A stretch of 64,000 nt of DNA from Nitrospirillum sp034653275 (GTDB taxonomy: Bacteria; Pseudomonadota; Alphaproteobacteria; Azospirillales; Azospirillaceae). A program made the position numbers and the translations under genes. Positions within the stretch are counted from its first letter, which is position 1. Each line of letters opens with the position of its first letter. Shown piece after piece: positions 27,374-36,666 of the stretch. The stretch spans positions 744,001 to 808,000 of the forward strand of contig NZ_JAYEES010000001.1 of NCBI RefSeq assembly GCF_034653275.1. The letters run 5' to 3'. Under the pieces are notes generated by a model. That model was not told where the DNA came from. It made no database searches and was given only the letters and a program-made list of their open reading frames with translations.

Positions 27374-28110
27374 GCGTTGGAACCGCCATCCACGGCGAAG
27401 CCGGTGCCGTTCACCGAGCGTGCCTCGTCACTGGCGAGGAAGGCATAGAGGGCGGCGACATCTTCAGGCCGGGCGTACTCCTTGATGGCCATCCGCTGCC
27501 GCTGGGCCTCCGCATGCGGGCCATCGGCGGGGTTCATGTCGGTATTGGTGGAACCCGGATGGACCAGGTTGGCCGTGATCCCGCGCGGACCGAGATCGCG
27601 GGCGATGCCCTTGGTCCAGGCGATCAGCGCGGCCTTGCTGGCGGAATAGAGCGCCTTGCCGGCGTCGGGGACGCGGTCGGCCAGGCTGCTGCCGGTCGAG
27701 ATGATGCGGCCGCCTGTCGACATGTGGGGCAGCGCCGCCTGGGTGGCCAGGATCACCGCGCGCACGTTCACCGCCAGCGTCGCGTCGATGTCCTCCAGCG
27801 GTATCTCGCCCACCACGCCGTAGCGGATGATGCCGGCGTTGTTCACGAGAATGTCGATGCCGCCCAGCTTGGACGCGGCCTCGTCCACCGCCTGCTTGAT
27901 CGACTGCGGGTTCGCCGCGTCCATCTGCACGGCGAACGCGCGGCGGCCGGCGGCCTCGATCTCCTTGACGATGGCGGTGGCGGCCTCCGCCGAGCGCTCA
28001 TAACCGATCGCGACATCCGCGCCGTCGGCGGCGAAGCGGCGGGCGATGGCCGCGCCGATGCCGCGGCTGGCACCGGTGATGAAGGCACGTTTTCCTTGAA
28101 GGGAGGGCAT
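27370..28110 (-). CDS. Short-chain dehydrogenase/reductase
   Basis: The 246-residue classical SDR has the cofactor motif TGASRGIGAAIARRF (about residues 11-25), NNAG (about 88-91), the catalytic Ser in STGSSLADR (about 138) and the YSASK pair (about 154-158). The VDGGSNA C-terminus is typical of FabG-like reductases. The ATG at 28110 is preceded by GGAG. An upstream ATG at 28122 lies inside the putative operator. It forms an operon with the MFS gene and is divergent from tetR. Confidence 0.9.
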   Translation of the reverse strand: MPSLQGKRAFITGASRGIGAAIARRFAADGADVAIGYERSAEAATAIVKEIEAAGRRAFAVQMDAANPQSIKQAVDEAASKLGGIDILVNNAGIIRYGVVGEIPLEDIDATLAVNVRAVILATQAALPHMSTGGRIISTGSSLADRVPDAGKALYSASKAALIAWTKGIARDLGPRGITANLVHPGSTNTDMNPADGPHAEAQRQRMAIKEYARPEDVAALYAFLASDEARSVNGTGFAVDGGSNA

Positions 28111-28121
28111 GGTCGACTCCA

Positions 28122-28145
28122 TTTATGAAATGATCGTTACATAAA
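28122..28145. promoter_or_regulatory. Inverted repeat TTTATG-N12-CATAAA, candidate TetR operator
   Basis: TTTATG (28122-28127) and CATAAA (28140-28145) form a perfect 6-bp inverted repeat directly before the SDR start, in the intergenic region shared with tetR. Confidence 0.45.
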
Positions 28146-28152
28146 TAGGAGG

Positions 28153-28170
28153 CTTGAATTTGTAGTCAAG
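28153..28170. promoter_or_regulatory. Inverted repeat CTTGA-N8-TCAAG, candidate TetR operator
   Basis: CTTGA at 28153-28157 and TCAAG at 28166-28170 flank 8 bases between the divergent SDR and TetR genes. The half-site spacing is wider than FNR boxes (N6 between TTGA and TCAA), so a TetR site is the better guess. Confidence 0.45.
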
Positions 28171-28205
28171 CGAAATATATATCGATCACTTCAAAAATGA
28201 GGATC

Positions 28206-28829
28206 ATGATGGCCGGCCGTGGTCGCCCCCGGGAGTTCGACAGGAACCAAGCCCTTGTCCGCGCTATGGAAATCTTCTGGGAGAAAGGCTTCGAGGGCAC
28301 CTCGATGGTCGATCTCACATCGGGGATGGGGATCGGCGCGCCCAGCCTCTACGCGGCCTTCGGTTCAAAGGAGGAACTTTTCCGCCAGGCGGTCGCCCTC
28401 TACGTCGCGACCGATGGATCCGACATCTGGGGGGCGATCTCGAAGGCCGACACCGCCTACGGCGCCGTCGAGGGCTTCCTGATGGAGACCGCGAACAAGT
28501 TCACCCGAGCCGGTAAGCCCAGCGGCTGCCTGGTCGTGCTCTCGGCGCTGCATTCGACCGACGGCAACGAGGCCCTGCGATCCGAACTCGTCGCCAAGCG
28601 CCGGAAAAACACCGCCGACCTCGCGGCCCGGCTGGCCAAGGGCATCGAGACGGGCGAACTGCCCCCCGGGACGGACGTGGACAGGCTGGCGCGCTTTTAC
28701 GTCACCGTGCAGCAGGGGATGTCGATCCAGGCCCGCGACGGCGCGGACCGGGCGACGCTCGAGGAAGTGGCGCGCTCCGCGCTGAAGGCGTGGGGACCGT
28801 TGACGATGGTATCGCAAGGCGGTCAGTGA
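28206..28829 (+). CDS. TetR-family transcriptional regulator
   Basis: The 207-residue protein has a TetR helix-turn-helix: GRPREFDRNQALVRAMEIFW, then GFEGTSMVDLTSGMGIGAPSLYAAFGSKEELF (in part), residues about 4-60. The C-terminal ligand-binding half (TetR_C type, PSGCLVVLSALHS) is variable. Three in-frame ATGs (28197, 28206, 28209) compete; GAGG at 28200 favours the later ones. It is divergent from the SDR-MFS pair and probably represses it. Confidence 0.9.
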   Translation: MMAGRGRPREFDRNQALVRAMEIFWEKGFEGTSMVDLTSGMGIGAPSLYAAFGSKEELFRQAVALYVATDGSDIWGAISKADTAYGAVEGFLMETANKFTRAGKPSGCLVVLSALHSTDGNEALRSELVAKRRKNTADLAARLAKGIETGELPPGTDVDRLARFYVTVQQGMSIQARDGADRATLEEVARSALKAWGPLTMVSQGGQ

Positions 28830-28876
28830 CCCGTGTCCGTCCCCGGGCGGTCAGGTGCGAGGCGCCGGTCCCATCC

Positions 28877-29845
28877 TCATGAGGTGACGGCGTCGCCATG
28901 GGGATGTCCGGTGTCGTTCGCCATCTCGGCCGCGATGCGCAGGGCCACCGCGTCAAGATCGGGAAAGCCCGCGCGGGCGCCGACGGCGGTGATGGCCAGG
29001 CTGGCGGCGGCGGCGGCGAAGCGCAGGGCGTCGGCCAGGCTGTCGCCGTGGAGCAGGCGGGCCAGCACGGCGGCGTTGAAGCAGTCGCCAGCTCCGGTCG
29101 CGTCCACCAGGCGCGCCGCGAAAGCGGGCTGGATCACGCTTTCGTCACCCCGCACGGCGATGGCCCCCCGGGCGCCCAGGGTCACCACCACCAGCCCCGG
29201 CCCCTGGTTCAGCAGCGCCCGCGCGTGCTCCGGCGTCGGGGGCAGGCCGGTCGCGGCGCGGAACCCGCCTTCGTTGAAGAACACGATGTCGCTCAAGGGC
29301 AGCAGCGCCGCCAGCCGTTCCGGGCCCGGGGCCACCGCCGCCTCCACGTCGATGGCGACCAGGGTGCCGGCGGCGCGGGCCAGGCGGCTCACGACCCCGA
29401 ACTCCGCCAGGTCATACGGCATGGCGTAGACCACGCGGGACTGTTCCAGTGCCGGGGCCAGGGTGGCCGTATCCAGCGGCCAGCCGGGCAGCGGGGCGTA
29501 GACCAAGGCCTTCTCCCCATCCCCCTGCACCAGGATCAGGGCGGTGGCACAGGGCCCCGCCACCCGTTGCACCCACTGCGGGGCGACGCCGGAGCGTTGG
29601 AATTCCGCCAGCAGGAAGTCGCCGTCGCCGTCATCGCGGCCGACCCTGCCGTACGCCGCCGTGGACAGGCCCAGGCGGGCGGCGGCGCAGGCCACGTTGG
29701 CCGCCGTTCCGCCGGCATGGCGGCCCAGGTGTCGGCCCAAAACCTTCTCATCCGCCGCCGGCGCGCGGTCGACGGCGAAGACCAGATCGATATTGGGGTC
29801 GCCATAGGCCAACAGGCCGAAGCGGCGGGCGCCGGGCGGGATCAT
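28877..29845 (-). CDS. PfkB-family carbohydrate/nucleoside kinase
   Basis: The 322-residue ribokinase-fold protein has signature 1 in modified form (GRHAGGTAANVACAAARLG, about residues 40-58) and signature 2 (VDATGAGDCFNAAVLA, about 245-260) with the catalytic Asp. It phosphorylates a sugar or nucleoside hydroxymethyl group with ATP. As the last gene of the nucleoside operon, its best candidate substrate is ribose (or a ribose derivative) released by the nucleoside hydrolase or the ADP-ribosylglycohydrolase-like protein. Its ATG overlaps the SIS gene stop by 4 bp. Confidence 0.88.
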   Translation of the reverse strand: MIPPGARRFGLLAYGDPNIDLVFAVDRAPAADEKVLGRHLGRHAGGTAANVACAAARLGLSTAAYGRVGRDDGDGDFLLAEFQRSGVAPQWVQRVAGPCATALILVQGDGEKALVYAPLPGWPLDTATLAPALEQSRVVYAMPYDLAEFGVVSRLARAAGTLVAIDVEAAVAPGPERLAALLPLSDIVFFNEGGFRAATGLPPTPEHARALLNQGPGLVVVTLGARGAIAVRGDESVIQPAFAARLVDATGAGDCFNAAVLARLLHGDSLADALRFAAAAASLAITAVGARAGFPDLDAVALRIAAEMANDTGHPHGDAVTS

Positions 29846-30888
29846 GGGGCGGCCCCCGTGCTGGCGACGGTCCGGAAGCGGCCGGCCACGGCGGCGGCGT
29901 CGCCGGCGGCCAGCGCCAGGGCCTGGCCCTGCATCAGCAGCGGCAAGGGCGTCATGGGCTCATCCATTTCGGGCACGGGGAAGTCCGGTCCGCCCAGTAC
30001 CGCCACCGCCGCACCGCGCTCGCGGGCGGCGGTGGCGGTGTCGGCCAGGCGGTCCGCCGCGCGCGCGCCGGGGGGCGCCAGGACCAGCACCAGATCGGCG
30101 GGGGTCAGGGCCTGCAGGCGCAGGGCGTGGTCGAACTCCTCCACCGCATGGGGCAGGGCAGCCAGGCCCGCCGCCGCCGTCAGCAGGTCGGCGATGCAGC
30201 GGGCGGTGCCGGTGTTCGGGCCGGCGCCGACGATGTGCAGATGCCGCCGGGTGGCTAGCGTGGCGCCCAGGGCGTGGATTGCGGTGTCGGATCGCAGGAC
30301 GCTTTCCAGGGTGGCCGGCAGGGCACCGACCTCCCGGCGGGAGCCCGCCATCGGCCGACGCAACACCTCGCCCCATTCCAGCGCCAGCAGGATCAGGACG
30401 GCCAGCGTGGCGGCGGTCGATTGGGTGGGCATGCCGTCCTTGTGGGCGCCGGGGCACAGGCCCCACACCGGCGGGGCCAGGAAGGGCGTGCCCTCCCGAT
30501 CGCAGATGCCGATGACCAGGGCGCCCTCCTCCTGGGTGCGGGCCAGGGCGTCATGGGCGGGCGACGGCCGCCCGCTGGAACTGATCACCGCCACGGCGGT
30601 GCCAGGCCCCAGGTCTGGGTGGCCGTATCGCGCCAGTTCGAAGGCCTGGACCGCCTGGCAGGGGATGCCGGCATAGGCGGCGAAAGCCGTCGTGGCCATC
30701 ATCCCGACCGACAGGCTGTCGCCGGACCCCGCCACCAACAGGCGGTTGATCCCCCGGACGGTCAGCGCCGCCGCCAGGTCCCGCACCGGCCCGGCCAGGC
30801 GGGTCAGCGCCCGGGCCACGGCGGCGGGGGTGTCCGCCCGCTCCCGCGCCGTGGCGGGCAGGGGCATCAGGGTGTCGGCCTCCGTCAT
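29842..30888 (-). CDS. Double-SIS-domain sugar-phosphate isomerase-like protein
   Basis: The 348-residue protein resembles the C-terminal isomerase half of GlmS: SIS 1 has RLLVAGSGDSLSVGMMATTA and VAVISSSGRPSPAHD; SIS 2 has LHIVGAGPNTGTARCIADLL and HAVEEFDHALRL. No glutaminase domain is present. It probably binds or isomerises a phosphorylated aldose/ketose or amino sugar. ATGA overlaps on both sides tie it to the ADP-ribosylglycohydrolase-like gene and the PfkB kinase. A sugar-isomerase step is not part of the textbook ribonucleoside route, which makes its presence notable. Confidence 0.82.
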   Translation of the reverse strand: MTEADTLMPLPATARERADTPAAVARALTRLAGPVRDLAAALTVRGINRLLVAGSGDSLSVGMMATTAFAAYAGIPCQAVQAFELARYGHPDLGPGTAVAVISSSGRPSPAHDALARTQEEGALVIGICDREGTPFLAPPVWGLCPGAHKDGMPTQSTAATLAVLILLALEWGEVLRRPMAGSRREVGALPATLESVLRSDTAIHALGATLATRRHLHIVGAGPNTGTARCIADLLTAAAGLAALPHAVEEFDHALRLQALTPADLVLVLAPPGARAADRLADTATAARERGAAVAVLGGPDFPVPEMDEPMTPLPLLMQGQALALAAGDAAAVAGRFRTVASTGAAP

Positions 30889-31955
30889 GCCGCCAGCCGC
30901 CGCTGGGCGATGGCCGCCAGGCCGGCCGCCAGGGCATCCAGGCCATAGTCCACCGCGTTCACCGTCCTGAACTCGGCGGTGAGGGCGGCCGGCAGCGCGG
31001 AGGCGCCGCACAGGGCGCCGGCCAGCGCCCCCGCCATGGTGGCGATGGAATCGGTGTCGTTGCCGATGGTGGCCGACAGGGCGATGGTGCGCAGCGGGTC
31101 GCCCTTGGCGTAGGCCAGGATGGCGATGGCCGCCGGCACCGATTCCGCCGCCAGGACCGAGGCGCCGACCTGCGCGTCCAACGCGTCGAGGAAGGCCAGG
31201 TCGTCCGTCGCCCGCGCGGCGATCGCCAACGCCAGGTCCAGGCGCGCCTGGAAGCGGGGGCCAGGCCCCACGCGGGCATGCCGGGCGGCCAGGGCGGCAC
31301 CCTGGCGTCCCCCCTCGGCACAGGCGGCGATGACATCGGCGATGTCGTCCGTCACCAGCGCCCGGGCCGTGCCGGCGGCGACGGCGCAGGCCGCCGCGAT
31401 GGCGACATCGGTGTCGTGCGAGGGCAGGCAGGTCACCAGCGCCTGGGCACAGGCCGCGTCCAGGTCGCCGGGATGGACCAGGCCGGCGGGCGCCACGCGC
31501 ATGGCGGCGCCGTTGGTGGTGCCGATGGTCGTCATCTTGCGCCGCGACTGACCGATCACCCCCACCAGGGCCGGGTCGGTGCCGGCGCGCAGGGCCGCCA
31601 CGATGCCCACCGTGCTGGGGCCCATGAAGCCGGCCTTGGGCGAGGTGTCGGCCCAGTCCAGCAGGCAGGCGACCCAGCCGGCCGCGTCCAGGCTGCCCCC
31701 GCCGCGCACCAGGGCGCGGGCCAGGTAGTACATCTGGCTGGCGTCGTCCGTCACCTCCGCCCTCTTGCCGGCATTGGCCCCGGCGAAGGTGTCGGCCGTG
31801 GGCGTCACGAAGCGGGAAACCAGCCCGCCGTGGACGGCCAGGATCTCGGCCATGGACCATTGTTCGGTGGGGGCGCCCAGCGCGTCGCCCATGCCGGCCA
31901 GCAGCAGCGATCCGGCGATCCGGTCATGCAGGGTGTGTGTGTTCATAGATGTCAT
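30885..31955 (-). CDS. ADP-ribosylglycohydrolase-fold (DraG/ARH) hydrolase
   Basis: The 356-residue protein has the ARH fold signatures: GSLLLAGMGDALGAPTE (about residues 15-31), the metal-binding TDD at about 69-71 (VTDDASQMYY) and the second metal motif in SATIGNDTDSIATMAGALAG (about 303-322). Family members hydrolyse N- or O-glycosidic ADP-ribose bonds using two magnesium ions. In this operon, between nucleoside permeases and a SIS/PfkB pair, it more likely cleaves a small nucleoside-like N-glycoside than ADP-ribosylated protein; that is inference. Start candidates are ATG 31955 and 31946; neither has a clear ribosome binding site. Confidence 0.85.
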   Translation of the reverse strand: MTSMNTHTLHDRIAGSLLLAGMGDALGAPTEQWSMAEILAVHGGLVSRFVTPTADTFAGANAGKRAEVTDDASQMYYLARALVRGGGSLDAAGWVACLLDWADTSPKAGFMGPSTVGIVAALRAGTDPALVGVIGQSRRKMTTIGTTNGAAMRVAPAGLVHPGDLDAACAQALVTCLPSHDTDVAIAAACAVAAGTARALVTDDIADVIAACAEGGRQGAALAARHARVGPGPRFQARLDLALAIAARATDDLAFLDALDAQVGASVLAAESVPAAIAILAYAKGDPLRTIALSATIGNDTDSIATMAGALAGALCGASALPAALTAEFRTVNAVDYGLDALAAGLAAIAQRRLAA

Positions 31956-31960
31956 GTCCG

Positions 31961-32962
31961 TTAGGGGGAAATAAGGGCGGCCCGGCCGGCCGCGGCACGG
32001 CGCCGGGCGGCAAGGCGTTGGTGCTGCTTGACCAGGACCAGGGCTGCGATGGTGACCAGGGGCGGGATCATGAAGACCACCTCGGACGGCACGGCCAGCA
32101 GGCCCAGGCGGGCGGCCATGACGGTGGCGCCGCCGAACACCAGCGCCGCCGCCACCGTGCCCAGGGGCCGGCGGCCGCCCAGGAACACGGCGGCCAGGGC
32201 CAGGTATCCCCGCCCCGCCGCCATGTCGGCCTGGAACAGCGTCAGGTAGCCCATGCCGAGGAAGACCCCGCCGCCGCTGGCCAGCAGGCCGCTCAGCAGC
32301 AAGCCGGCATAGCGCAGCCGCTTGACCGGCAAGCCGGCGGCCAGCGCCGCCTCCGCGTTTTCTCCCGCCGCCCGCAGGCGCAGGCCGAGGACGGTGTGGC
32401 GCAGCGCCCACGCAACCCAGCCGGTGGCGGCCATGGCACCATAGACCAGCACATTGTGGCCGGCGTCCCCGTCGCCGTTCAACAGAACGCCCAGCACCGG
32501 CACGTCGCCTAGTCCAGCCCAGCGCAGGCTGGGCAGGGCGAAGCTGGTCAGGCTGGCGGTGGAGCCTTTGTCGCCCGTCAGGTGGGCCATCAGCAACACC
32601 GTCAATCCCTGGGCCAGGATGTTCAGTCCGATGCCGGCGACGATCAGGTCGGCTCCCAGCTCCAGATGGAACACGGCCAGCAGGCCCGCCAGCGCCGTGC
32701 CGGCCAGCAGGCCGGCGGCACAGCCCAGCCAGGGGTGCAGCCACAGGGGGGCGTCCGGGAACCACAGGGCGGAATAGGCGGAGGTGATGACGCCGGCGAA
32801 GGCGGCCACCAGCATCACCCCCTCCAGCGCCACGTTGATGCAGCCGGCCAGTTCGGAGATCAGGCCGCCCAGGCTGGCGAAGATGATGGGGGCGGCGGCG
32901 CGCAGGGTGGCGGCCGCCATCATGGCGGCGACGGTGCCGGCCGCGACAAGGTCCAGGCTCAT
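31961..32962 (-). CDS. Nucleoside ABC transporter permease (BmpA-linked, second permease)
   Basis: The 333-residue protein has about nine membrane segments and the BPD_transp_2 signature: RAAAPIIFASLGGLISELAG (about 22-41), then INVALEGVMLVAAFAG and GADLIVAGIGLNILAQG. This subfamily (YufQ/NupQ-like) serves BmpA-type nucleoside importers. Its ATG overlaps the stop of the other permease gene by 4 bp. Together the two form the channel of one importer. Confidence 0.9.
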   Translation of the reverse strand: MSLDLVAAGTVAAMMAAATLRAAAPIIFASLGGLISELAGCINVALEGVMLVAAFAGVITSAYSALWFPDAPLWLHPWLGCAAGLLAGTALAGLLAVFHLELGADLIVAGIGLNILAQGLTVLLMAHLTGDKGSTASLTSFALPSLRWAGLGDVPVLGVLLNGDGDAGHNVLVYGAMAATGWVAWALRHTVLGLRLRAAGENAEAALAAGLPVKRLRYAGLLLSGLLASGGGVFLGMGYLTLFQADMAAGRGYLALAAVFLGGRRPLGTVAAALVFGGATVMAARLGLLAVPSEVVFMIPPLVTIAALVLVKQHQRLAARRRAAAGRAALISP

Positions 32963-34047
32963 GCCGTCCTCCTCCCCATGCTGGCGCGGACCCGGCGCAG
33001 CAACCCCAGGGCCAGGGGCGCCAGGCGATCAGACACCACGAACAGGATGATCAGCGCCTGGATGACCAGAACCACCTCGCGCGGGACATCGGTGGCGCGC
33101 TCCATGGCCTGGGCACCGACGCGCAGGTAGGCGTAGCCCAGGGCCGCCAGGGGCAGGGCGCCCACGCGCCCCCGCGCCAGCAGCGCCACCACGATGCCCT
33201 CCAGCCCGATGCCGGGGGTGAGGTCGACGGGTAGGCGCTTCAGCAGGGCATTCGACACGTGGAAACCCGCCAATCCGGCGAACGCGCCACCCAGCGCGAA
33301 CGCCACCATCGTGGCCCGGGCCACCGGCACCCCGGCGCGGGCCGCGAACCAGGGGTTGGCGCCGGCCAGGTCGATCTCATACCCCAGGGTGGTCCGGCGC
33401 AGCAGGAACAGGGCCGCCGCCACCGCCACCGGCGCCACCAGCACCATGGCCGTCACGGTGGTGCGGGCGATCAGCGGCGCCAGGGTCGCGGCATCGGGCA
33501 GCGGGGGCGTGGTGATGAAGCCGGCCGTGGGGTCGTTCAGCACCCGGCCCACCACCAGGCGGTAAATCTGCACCGCCACCACGTTCAGCATCAGGGTGGT
33601 CACGATCTCGTTGGCCTCGAACCGGGTCTTCAGCAGCCCGGGCAGCAGGCCCCATGTCGCCGCCGCCGCCGCCGCCGCCAGGAAGGCGAGCGGCAGGGCG
33701 GCCGGCACGTCCCCCAGGGCCAGGCTGACGGCCGCCGCCGCCAGCGCGCCCATGAACAGCTGGCCGTCCGCGCCTAGCGAGAACTGCCGCGCGCGGAAGG
33801 GGATGGCGATGGCCAGCCCCACCAGGGTCAGGGTGGTGGCGTCCTGCAGCCAGGCGCCGAAGCGCACCAGCCGATGCACCACCACGCGGCCGTCGGCGGT
33901 GTGGTCGATCGAGGGCAGGGGGCCGGTCAGCAGCGCGCGGAAAGCGGCCCAGGGCTGGTCGCTGACACAGGCCATGACGGCGAAGCCCAGGGCCAGGGCC
34001 GCAGCCACCGCCAGGGCGATGCGGGCCCCTTCACGCGACGGCATCAT
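32959..34047 (-). CDS. Nucleoside ABC transporter permease (BmpA-linked, first permease)
   Basis: The 362-residue protein has a leading segment followed by a periplasmic loop and then a cluster of membrane spans. The motifs PFRARQFSLGADGQLFMGAL and LLKTRFEANEIVTTLMLNVV are typical of YufP/NupP-type permeases. The double ATG at 34047/34044 is likelier than 34059 because it lies closer to the end of the ATPase gene, although every candidate start overlaps that gene. It pairs with the next permease gene. Confidence 0.9.
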   Translation of the reverse strand: MMPSREGARIALAVAAALALGFAVMACVSDQPWAAFRALLTGPLPSIDHTADGRVVVHRLVRFGAWLQDATTLTLVGLAIAIPFRARQFSLGADGQLFMGALAAAAVSLALGDVPAALPLAFLAAAAAAATWGLLPGLLKTRFEANEIVTTLMLNVVAVQIYRLVVGRVLNDPTAGFITTPPLPDAATLAPLIARTTVTAMVLVAPVAVAAALFLLRRTTLGYEIDLAGANPWFAARAGVPVARATMVAFALGGAFAGLAGFHVSNALLKRLPVDLTPGIGLEGIVVALLARGRVGALPLAALGYAYLRVGAQAMERATDVPREVVLVIQALIILFVVSDRLAPLALGLLRRVRASMGRRTA

Positions 34048-35599
34048 GGTCGCCCCCATCCACCGTGGGGCCCAGCCCCGTCATGTGCAGGCCCAGGGTC
34101 CGGGCATCGACCGCTCCGGCCGCGAACCGGGCGACAATCCGCCCCCGGTACAGCACGGCGATGCGATCCGACAGGGCCAGCAGTTCATCCAGGTCAGCCG
34201 AAATCAATAGGATGGCGGCGCCCTGGTCGCGCAGGGCGGCTAGGCGGGCGTGCAGGGCGGAGGCGGCCGCGATGTCCACGCCCCGGGTCGGCTGGCTGGC
34301 GATTAGGAAGGCGGGGGCGTCGGCGATCTCGCGCGCCAGGATCAGCTTCTGCATGTTGCCGCCGGACAGCGCGCCCATGGGCTGGTGCGGCCCGGCCGCG
34401 CGGACGCCGAACCCGTCGATCACCGCCTGCGCCCAGCGCCGCGCGGCCCCGCGATCAATCAGCCCCCGGCGTGACAGGGGCGGGCGGGTGTAGCGGGTGG
34501 CCAGCAGGTTGTCGACGATACTGAGGGTCGGGGCGGCGCCGTCGTGCAGCCGATCCTCCGTCACCACCGCAACACCCTGGGCGCGGACGGCGCGGGGGGA
34601 GAGGCCAGTGAAGACCCGGCCATCCAGCCGGGCCTCGCCAGCGCTGGGGACGGCAGCGCCGGACAGCAGGCGCGCCAGCACGTCCTGGCCGTTGCCCTCC
34701 ACCCCGGCGATGCCCAGGATCTCACCGGGCGCCACGTCGAGGCCGACGTCGCGCAGCCGGACGGCCCCGTCATCGTCGACATAACCCAGGTCACGGGCGA
34801 CGACACGCGGCGGCGCATGGGTGCGGGTTGCCCGGCGGACGGGTGGGGCCGGCACGTCCCCGCCCACCATCAGGCGGGACAGTGCGCCCTCGTCCAACGC
34901 CGCCATACGGGCGCTGCCGGTGACCCGGCCTTGGCACAGGACGGTCACGCCGTCGGCCAGGGCCCTCACCTCATCCAGCTTGTGGGTGATGACCAGGATG
35001 GTGCGGCCAGCGTCGGCCAGCTGGCGCAGGGTGGCGAACAGGGTTGCCGTCTCCGGCGGGGTCAGGACGGCGGTGGGTTCATCCAGCAACAGGATGCGGG
35101 CGCCCCGGTGCAGCACCTTCAGGATTTCCACCCGCTGGCGTACCCCCACGGGCAGGCTGGCCACCGTCGCCGCCGGATCGACCGCCAGCCCGGACTGCTC
35201 CACCAGCTCCCGGACGCGGACCGCCGCCGCCGTCCGGTCCAGCCGGCCGCCGGGCCGGCGCGGCTCATGCCCCAGCACCACGTTTTCCGCCACCGTCAGC
35301 GACGGGACCAGGTTCAGGTGCTGCGCGACCAGGCCGACCCCGGCGGCGATGGCGTCGCCGGGGTGGTGGAAGTCCACCCGCCGGCCATGGAGCCGCAGGA
35401 TGCCGGCCGTCGGCCGCTCCAGCCCGTACAGCATCTTCATCACCGTGGACTTGCCGGCGCCGTTCTCACCCACCAGAGCGTGGATCTCGCCGGCCGCCAC
35501 GGTGAAGCTGACGCCGCTGTTGGCCAAGGTGCCGTTGGGGTAGCGCTTCTCCACATCCTCCAAGGCGATGGCCAAGGGTGGGGCGATGGCGGGGGTCAT
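34031..35599 (-). CDS. Nucleoside ABC transporter ATP-binding protein (two ATPase domains)
   Basis: The 522-residue protein has two fused ATPase domains. The first has Walker A GENGAGKST (about residues 42-50), the Q-loop VGLVAQHLNLVPSLT and Walker B ILLLDEPTAVL. The second has a degenerate Walker A (GVEGNGQD) and signature LSGGNMQKLILAREI, then FLIASQPTRGVD. This asymmetric arrangement is standard for the sugar/nucleoside class (RbsA/NupO type). It powers the two permeases after it. The start at 35599 overlaps the BmpA gene by 4 bp. Confidence 0.93.
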   Translation of the reverse strand: MTPAIAPPLAIALEDVEKRYPNGTLANSGVSFTVAAGEIHALVGENGAGKSTVMKMLYGLERPTAGILRLHGRRVDFHHPGDAIAAGVGLVAQHLNLVPSLTVAENVVLGHEPRRPGGRLDRTAAAVRVRELVEQSGLAVDPAATVASLPVGVRQRVEILKVLHRGARILLLDEPTAVLTPPETATLFATLRQLADAGRTILVITHKLDEVRALADGVTVLCQGRVTGSARMAALDEGALSRLMVGGDVPAPPVRRATRTHAPPRVVARDLGYVDDDGAVRLRDVGLDVAPGEILGIAGVEGNGQDVLARLLSGAAVPSAGEARLDGRVFTGLSPRAVRAQGVAVVTEDRLHDGAAPTLSIVDNLLATRYTRPPLSRRGLIDRGAARRWAQAVIDGFGVRAAGPHQPMGALSGGNMQKLILAREIADAPAFLIASQPTRGVDIAAASALHARLAALRDQGAAILLISADLDELLALSDRIAVLYRGRIVARFAAGAVDARTLGLHMTGLGPTVDGGDHDAVA

Positions 35600-36666
35600 G
35601 GCCGCTCCCCTGCGAAGGCGGTGGGCACGGTCAGGGTGCCGTCGATGATGCCCTGGCGCGCGGCGGCCACCGCGGCGCGCACGGCGGGCGGCACGGTCAG
35701 GGCAGCCTCCGGGTTGTCCGCCAGGCTGATGGCCCCTTCCTTCAGGCCCAGGGATTCCGTCCGGCCCTGCGGCAGGCGGCCTTGTTGCCACAGCCGCAGG
35801 GCGCGCAGGATGGCGGCGTCCACGTTCTTCATGGCGGAGGTCAGGATGCGGGCCGCGCGGCGCGGGCTGGAGGCGCGGTAGAGCGCCGCCTGGTCGGAAT
35901 CCACGCCGATGACGTAGCGGCCGGTTTCCTCGGCCGCCTCGATGACGCCCTGGCCGGTGGCCCCTGCCACCTGGAAGATGACGCCGGCCCCCTGGCCATA
36001 CTGGGCCTTGGCGATCTCCTTGCCCGTCGCGGGGTCGGAGAAGGAATTGGCGAACTGGCGCAGGACGGTGATGCCGGGTGCCGCATCCTGCGCCCCGGCC
36101 CCGTAGCCGGCGGCGAAATCGTTGATGACGGGGATGGGCATGGCACCCACCAGTCCCACGACCCCCGGGCCCCCGCTTGGCGCGGCTTCGTGTATCGCCC
36201 CGGCCCGCACCAGGCCGGCCGCCAGCACGCCGGCCAGGTAGCCGCCCTCGTTCTGGCGGAAGCGCATGGAATAGACGTTGCCGCAGGCGCAGTGGGCGTA
36301 ATCGACCACGCCGTCGAACAGGATGAAGGTGACGTCCGGATAGTCGGGGGCCACCTTCTGCACCAGCGGCCCCATGGTGTAGGTGCCGGTGACGATGATG
36401 GGGAAGTCGCCGCTGTCGGCCAGATCCACCAGGCCGCTTTCCCACCGGGTTGGGTCATAGCCGCCCTCGATGGTGCGGGTGGCCAGGTGCAGGTCGGCCT
36501 CCGCCTGGCGCAGGCCCCGGGCCGCAGAATCGAAGAAGGACTTGTCGCCCAGCGCCCCGTTGACGAAGAAGGCCACGCGCGGCGGCCTGCCGTCGGCCGC
36601 ACGCGCACCGGCTGGCGCCAGCGCCGCCATCACCATCAGTACCAGGGCGCGCGCCGGTCCCCTCAT
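35596..36666 (-). CDS. BmpA-type periplasmic nucleoside-binding protein
   Basis: The 356-residue protein starts with a signal peptide (ALVLMVMAALAPAGARAA, no lipobox Cys visible). The PBP1/BMP fold follows: VAFFVNGALGDKSFFDSAARG (in part, about 30-50), VGLVGAMPIPVINDFAAGY (about 170-188), GVIFQVAGATGQGVIEAA (about 224) and YVIGVDSDQA (about 248). These BMP-family motifs are found in nucleoside receptors such as PnrA. It delivers nucleosides to the ABC importer encoded by the next three genes. Confidence 0.9.
   Translation of the reverse strand: MRGPARALVLMVMAALAPAGARAADGRPPRVAFFVNGALGDKSFFDSAARGLRQAEADLHLATRTIEGGYDPTRWESGLVDLADSGDFPIIVTGTYTMGPLVQKVAPDYPDVTFILFDGVVDYAHCACGNVYSMRFRQNEGGYLAGVLAAGLVRAGAIHEAAPSGGPGVVGLVGAMPIPVINDFAAGYGAGAQDAAPGITVLRQFANSFSDPATGKEIAKAQYGQGAGVIFQVAGATGQGVIEAAEETGRYVIGVDSDQAALYRASSPRRAARILTSAMKNVDAAILRALRLWQQGRLPQGRTESLGLKEGAISLADNPEAALTVPPAVRAAVAAARQGIIDGTLTVPTAFAGERP

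Noticed and set aside
28153..28170. CTTGA-N8-TCAAG as an FNR site
   Set aside because: The spacing between TTGA and TCAA is 8 instead of 6 bases, so it does not fit FNR geometry.
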